Assembly (NCBI RefSeq): GCF_016901575.1
Contig: NZ_JACJKQ010000004.1
Location: 105,648-169,647 of the forward strand
Direction of reading: 5' to 3'
DNA length: 64,000 nt
Origin: Enorma phocaeensis
GTDB lineage: Bacteria > Actinomycetota > Coriobacteriia > Coriobacteriales > Coriobacteriaceae
Part shown: one piece after another, positions 60,293 to 64,000 of the stretch
Position numbering within the stretch: position 1 is the first letter of the stretch
How the letters are laid out: each line of letters opens with the position of its first letter
The notes under the pieces: generated by a model
What the model saw: only the letters and a program-made list of their open reading frames with translations
Databases searched by the model: none
Told to the model about the DNA's origin: nothing
Made by a program: the position numbers and the translations under genes

Positions 60293-61312
60293 CTACAGAA
60301 GGTTCTCGCCAGAAAGCGGCACCCCGTCGGATGCACCCGCGACAGGGGCCGCGCCCAACGATGAGGCGTTTACCCGAAGCCACTCATAGCAGAGCGCCGT
60401 CGTCGCCTGAGCGACGTTGAGGCTCTCCGTCTTACCCCGTTGCGGCAGGCGAGTGAGGTCGTCGCAGGTCTCAAGAACCAGACGCGAGATACCCTCGCCC
60501 TCGGAGCCCATCACGAGGGCGATTCGCCCCTCGAGGCCCGCCTCCCAGCAGCTCGCCTGTGCATGCTCGCTTGCACCGACCGCCCAGAAGCCGGCCTCCT
60601 TCAGGTCTTCGAGTGCGCGGGCGATATTGGGAACGCGCGCAATGGGGAGGTGCATGACGGCCCCGGCGGATGTCTTGTAGGCCCCGACGTTGACCTCGGC
60701 GGCGCGCTTGTTGGCAATGACGACGCCCGCCGCGCCGACCACCTCGGCAGACCGGACAATGGCGCCAAAGTTGCCGGCATCCGTCACATGGTCGAGCACC
60801 ACGACCAGCGCAGGCCCCTCGCCGGCGCGGGCGATGACATCGTTGAGCGCGGCGTAGGGAAAGGCCCCCACCTCGAGCACGATGCCCTGATGCGCACCAT
60901 GGCTCGAGAGCTCGTCGAGCTGGGCTCGCGAGACGTACTCAACCGGAATGTCGTGTGCTTGAATAGCACCGATCAACGATATGAGGGTCGTGTCCCGCAG
61001 GTCTCCTTCAGCGACAAGCGCCCGCTTGACGGGAAAGCCCGTGCGCAGAGCCTCGGCTGCCGCGCGGCGGCCCTCGATGACATCCCCCATCATGCGCGGA
61101 CGACCTGCGGTGCCTCCCATTCGCCCACCGACCTCTCGCTTTTGCTTCCTTCCCGCACGCACGGAGGAGGCTTCAGACGAAGCTCCGGACGACGACCATG
61201 TTTTGCCGCCCTGACCGTGTTTATTTGAAGCCGAATCTTTACGCGAGCCGCGTTTTTCGTAACCTGCCACGAATTCCTCCCATGAAGCGGCGCGCTGCGG
61301 CGCACCCGCCAT
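60293..61312 (-). CDS. rlmB: 23S rRNA 2'-O-ribose methyltransferase, TrmH family (RlmB-like)
   Basis: A 339-residue SPOUT methyltransferase. The substrate-binding domain (VIEGRRAAAEALRTGFPVKR) is followed by motif 1 LDHVTDAGNFGAIVRSAEVV, motif 2 IALVMGSEGEGIS and motif 3 QRGKTESLNVAQATTALCYE (all knot residues kept). An N-terminal tail of about 75 residues is low-complexity and basic. It likely methylates G2251 of 23S rRNA. Operon with the YacP gene. Confidence 0.9.
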   Translation of the reverse strand: MAGAPQRAASWEEFVAGYEKRGSRKDSASNKHGQGGKTWSSSGASSEASSVRAGRKQKREVGGRMGGTAGRPRMMGDVIEGRRAAAEALRTGFPVKRALVAEGDLRDTTLISLIGAIQAHDIPVEYVSRAQLDELSSHGAHQGIVLEVGAFPYAALNDVIARAGEGPALVVVLDHVTDAGNFGAIVRSAEVVGAAGVVIANKRAAEVNVGAYKTSAGAVMHLPIARVPNIARALEDLKEAGFWAVGASEHAQASCWEAGLEGRIALVMGSEGEGISRLVLETCDDLTRLPQRGKTESLNVAQATTALCYEWLRVNASSLGAAPVAGASDGVPLSGENLL

Positions 61313-61472
61313 CAGTTTTCCTCATGCAGTATACGAGATGGCCCGATTATCCACGGGGCGTGACACCAATCCCACTGCCAAAGCACACGCAACTTCTTCT
61401 GTGTAATGGGCAGATACTAGCTATGCCTTGCGGCTGAATAGGCAAACGAAACCACCGGGACGGAGCACAGCA

Positions 61473-62105
61473 ATGACGACACTCATGCCAAGAGAAAAGC
61501 TCAAGAAGTTTGGCCCAGCAAAACTTACCGATGTTGAACTGCTGCGCATTCTCATTGGGAGTGGCAACCAGCAGGCTTCTGCCGAGCAGATTGCTCGGCG
61601 TCTTCTCAGGCTGCTCAAAGTGCGTGGCGATGCGGTCACCTATCAGGAAGTGCTCAGTATTCCCGGCATGGGTCCGGCAAAGACGTGTGAGATCGTTGCG
61701 CTCTTTGAGCTTGGCCGCAGATACCTCATTCCCTCTGATCGCCCCGTCATCAATTGTCCAAACGATGCTTATGAGCAATTAGGGTTCATCAAAGAACGAA
61801 AGCAAGAATGCTTTGTCGTGCTCACCTTGGATGGAGCGCACCGACTTATCGATAGTTCGATAGTCTTTCAAGGCACGCTCGATCAAAGCATCGTCCATCC
61901 TCGAGAGATATTCGCCAAGGCAATAGAGGACCGTGCCGCATCGATCATCCTTGCCCACAACCACCCAAGCGGCAGCCTTGAGCCATCGCATGAGGACGCG
62001 CTCATAACCGAAAAGCTCACCGAAGCTGGCGAGCTCATGGGCATCAGCGTACTCGACCATCTTATCGTCGCAAAGCACGGCTACCACAGCATGAAAGAAG
62101 GATGA
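61473..62105 (+). CDS. radC: RadC-like JAB-domain protein
   Basis: A 210-residue protein: N-terminal helix-hairpin-helix LLRILIGSGNQQASAEQIAR and VLSIPGMGPAKTCEIVAL, then a JAMM metalloprotease-like domain with FVVLTLDGAH, GTLDQSIVHPREIFAKAI and ILAHNHPSGSLEPSHED. Its role is unclear; RadC is often near mobile or recombination loci, as here next to an integrase. ATG 61473 follows GGAG. Confidence 0.9.
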   Translation: MTTLMPREKLKKFGPAKLTDVELLRILIGSGNQQASAEQIARRLLRLLKVRGDAVTYQEVLSIPGMGPAKTCEIVALFELGRRYLIPSDRPVINCPNDAYEQLGFIKERKQECFVVLTLDGAHRLIDSSIVFQGTLDQSIVHPREIFAKAIEDRAASIILAHNHPSGSLEPSHEDALITEKLTEAGELMGISVLDHLIVAKHGYHSMKEG

Positions 62106-62170
62106 TTCGCCTCCCCTATCCCCTAACTTTTTTGTGTGTTTGTCACTTGTCGGCGCAAGCCACCAACATG

Positions 62171-63097
62171 CTACGTGAGCCCTGACAGCGATCTCATCAC
62201 AAGGTCTATATCCTTGTTTTCCAGTTCTTGAATGATATGGAGATAGGTCTTTTGCGTCGTATTCATGCTTGAATGGCCTAAGCGTCGGGCGACACTAGCA
62301 ATTGATACCCCAGCAAAGAGTAACAGGGAGGCGTGGGTATGCCTTAGCCCATGCACAGAAATAGGCGGGACTCCAGCACTCAGGCACCGACGCTCCAAAA
62401 TGCCATTTACCGTGGAGTTGTACACCCTGCCATGCACAAAAATGGGACGATCTGCAGGCAGCCCTTTGATTAGCTCGGAAAACTGAACGATAAGCTGCCA
62501 ATCAATAGCAACTTTTCTTATCGAAGACTTGTTTTTTGTCGGCATAAACCCGGTTCCCTCTTTGTAATCCCATGTCTTGTCTACAGATAAAACCTGACGC
62601 GCAAAATCAAAGTCCTTCGGGGTTAGCGCCAACGCTTCGGAAAATCTCAAGCCCGTCTTTGCGATGAGAAGTATCAACCAATCCCAATTGAGCTGGGATG
62701 TCAAATCGAGACTGCTCAGAAGTTTATGGAGCTCGAACTGGTTAAGATATTGAACCTTTTTCTCTCGAGGTGGCTTACCTTTTACAATTGCTTTTCTCGT
62801 GGGGTCTCGGTCCATCAATCCCTCGTCAACAGCATCAAGGATTGCCCCCTTCAGCTGATGATGAAAGTCCATGACCGTCTGGCGTTCATGATGTTCGGCA
62901 TAGGCATTTAAGAGCCGTTGATACGCCATTCTGTCGAGTCCCTCTACAGGGAGATCGGGAATCAATTTCTCAAGCCAGCTCTGCGTAAGCAGATACTTCT
63001 TGAGTGTCACCTTTCTAACAGCGCCCTCTTTATAGATAACAATCCACTGTCGGTAGTATTCGCAAAAAGCATCGGCGCGGCCAACCTCATGCAACAT
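62171..63097 (-). CDS. Tyrosine recombinase, candidate hsdS invertase
   Basis: A 308-residue site-specific recombinase. N-terminal SAM-like domain, then the catalytic residues R in KTGLRFSEALAL, K in TKNKSSIRKV, H-x-x-R in SVHGLRHTHASLL, H in LGHSSMNTT and Y in KTYLHIIQ. ATG 63097 follows AGGAGGAG. It is directly beside hsdS genes that face each other through inverted repeats at 63794-63816 and 63889-63911, so a role in shuffling specificity domains is likely. Phage integrase function is the alternative. Confidence 0.9.
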   Translation of the reverse strand: MLHEVGRADAFCEYYRQWIVIYKEGAVRKVTLKKYLLTQSWLEKLIPDLPVEGLDRMAYQRLLNAYAEHHERQTVMDFHHQLKGAILDAVDEGLMDRDPTRKAIVKGKPPREKKVQYLNQFELHKLLSSLDLTSQLNWDWLILLIAKTGLRFSEALALTPKDFDFARQVLSVDKTWDYKEGTGFMPTKNKSSIRKVAIDWQLIVQFSELIKGLPADRPIFVHGRVYNSTVNGILERRCLSAGVPPISVHGLRHTHASLLLFAGVSIASVARRLGHSSMNTTQKTYLHIIQELENKDIDLVMRSLSGLT

Positions 63098-63264
63098 AAC
63101 GTTCTCCTCCTTTCAAATGGATAACGACTTGCGCCAACAAGAGATGACAAAGAGATACGTGATGAGCAGATGAAAGAAAAGGGGCTTAGGAACAAATCTG
63201 ACGAGTCGATGCAGCGCATCGTTGAGAAGAACACCTCATAAAATAGCAAGGAGAGCCAAAACGC

Positions 63265-63816
63265 CTGCTTACGCTGGTGAAGTGCGATGAGGTCGTCGAG
63301 GAGGGTGAGGAGTTCCGCGATTTTGTCCTGCTCCTCGACTGACGGTACGCTCATAATCGCCCCTGACATTGCCGTGCGAGACACGGATATGACCTTAATT
63401 CCCTGCATGAGGGGCGCAAGCTGCTTTCGGAAGACGGGAGCGTTCAGGTAGTGTCCGAGATAGAGGGGAGCGTATTCGCGCAGAGGCCTAAGCGGCATCG
63501 TGTGCAAGCCGGAGAAGACCGTCGATCCACCTACCCCCCGCAGCTCAGAGCACTTGCCGGCACTCGGATCCTCCGCCGTGTCTGCGACGACGATGTCGCC
63601 GTCCCGGAGTCTATCGCAAGTCAGCTTTGCAGCAATTCCATCGTCGGCGATATGAGGAAGTGTCTCCCTGCCAAGGTCCAAGATGGAGCCAAATCTAACA
63701 AGAAGGTCGCCGTAGTGGACGTCCAACGCCGAGCCTTCAGAGTCGCTCAGGTCCGCCCGCGAGAGGGTGTTGTTGCGCAGGAAGGCGAAGTCATCCCCCA
63801 GCTTACGCTGTTCCCA
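63265..63816 (-). pseudogene. Silent hsdS half-gene (one target-recognition domain)
   Basis: The minus strand reads TWEQRKLGDDFAFLRNNTLS, then a type I S-subunit recognition domain, LLVRFGSILDLGRETLPHI and HTMPLRPLREYAPLYLGHYL, and the conserved helix EEQDKIAELLTLLDDLIALH and QRKQ. In frame upstream there is a stop but no ATG or GTG. Only one of the two recognition domains is present. The open frame continues to 63007 into the recombinase start, without S-subunit similarity. Its first 23 bases are an exact inverted copy of the same codons in the facing hsdS. Role: donor cassette. Confidence 0.75.
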
Positions 63817-63911
63817 TGTGTCTGTCCCTATCGTGCATTGAATCTAGGTCCAACAAACTCAGGACGGAACAGAGCAATGATGCGCGCTTGGGAACAGCGT
63901 AAGCTGGGGGA
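63794..63911. repeat. 23-bp inverted repeats, recombination sites of hsdS
   Basis: Positions 63794-63816 are the exact reverse complement of 63889-63911. Both encode WEQRKLGD at the start of a recognition domain. They are 72 bp apart, flanking the start region of the facing genes. Confidence 0.85.
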
Positions 63912-64000
63912 CATCTGCACGTTCTCCAAGGGTCGCGGATACTCAAAAGATGACCTGCGCGAATCTGGAACCCCCATCATTCTCTATGGTCGCCTCTATA
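63877..64000 (+). CDS. hsdS: Type I restriction specificity subunit, N-terminal part
   Basis: ATG 63877 follows AGGACGG and gives MMRAWEQRKLGDICTFSKGR and GYSKDDLRESGTPIILYGRL, the start of an HsdS recognition domain. The gene runs off the right edge. With its own start codon and ribosome site it is the expressible copy, opposite the start-less half-gene. Confidence 0.85.
   Translation, partial: MMRAWEQRKLGDICTFSKGRGYSKDDLRESGTPIILYGRLY

Noticed and set aside
1..64000. CRISPR array
   Set aside because: No run of regularly spaced direct repeats was found; the repeats present are inverted or in two copies.

Overview
The window is GC-rich, densely packed bacterial DNA that reads as chromosome of a Coriobacteriia member, most like Collinsella or a close relative. 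The evidence is indirect. The rplA-rplK-nusG-secE-tRNA-Trp-rpmG-tuf-tRNA block has standard Gram-positive order. A Coriobacteria-style S-layer-homology (SLH) repeat protein sits beside a MalT-like LuxR regulator. Several NAD(P)H or Fe-S redox genes (aldo/keto reductases, a ferredoxin-nitroreductase) suit an anaerobe. The species call is inference; no rRNA gene is present.

Layout. 1-6.8 kb: start of prfC, a small membrane protein, rsmJ, a possible structured RNA, a VanZ/RDD membrane protein, an AT-rich palindromic repeat, a fructosamine-kinase-like gene and an ABC-F ATPase. 6.8-9 kb: a drug exporter and its TetR repressor with a clear operator. 9-18 kb: a five-gene operon of AMP-forming ligase, PLP decarboxylase, carrier protein, MBOAT acyltransferase and SGNH protein, preceded by a two-component system. 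It looks like a dlt-type surface-esterification pathway with an added amino-acid decarboxylation step. 18-30 kb: redox genes with several decayed or fused remnants (iron alcohol dehydrogenase, Tat lipoprotein, nitroreductase, aldo/keto reductase, osmoprotectant permease) and a LysR regulator between genes sharing an operator-like palindrome. 30-41 kb: DNA alkylation repair, universal stress protein, two MFS transporters, a deformylase-like protein lacking its catalytic Glu, a UvrA paralogue, an MscS channel and a toxin-antitoxin pair.

41-46.8 kb holds the leucine operon leuA-leuC-leuD-leuB on the minus strand. It is led by a leucine-codon leader peptide and attenuator and carries four related long stem-loops in its spacers. 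46.8-48.4 kb is a PadR/membrane-protein pair. 48.5-54.7 kb is an apparent 6-kb insertion flanked by a perfect 102-bp direct repeat of the rplA 3' end. It carries a LuxR/MalT-type regulator and a secreted protein that combines an aerolysin/ETX-MTX2-like pore-forming region with three SLH repeats. Both genes have the same 19-bp palindromic promoter element. 54.7-59.4 kb is the ribosomal protein, EF-Tu and tRNA block. 59.6-62.1 kb has the yacP and rlmB pair and a RadC-like gene. 62.2 kb to the end is a tyrosine recombinase beside a start-less hsdS half-gene and an intact hsdS start facing it, joined by 23-bp inverted repeats. This is the architecture of a phase-variable type I restriction system.

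The strongest candidates for undescribed biology are the LuxR/pore-former/SLH island in rplA, the decarboxylating dlt-like operon, and the repeated stem-loops of the leu operon.
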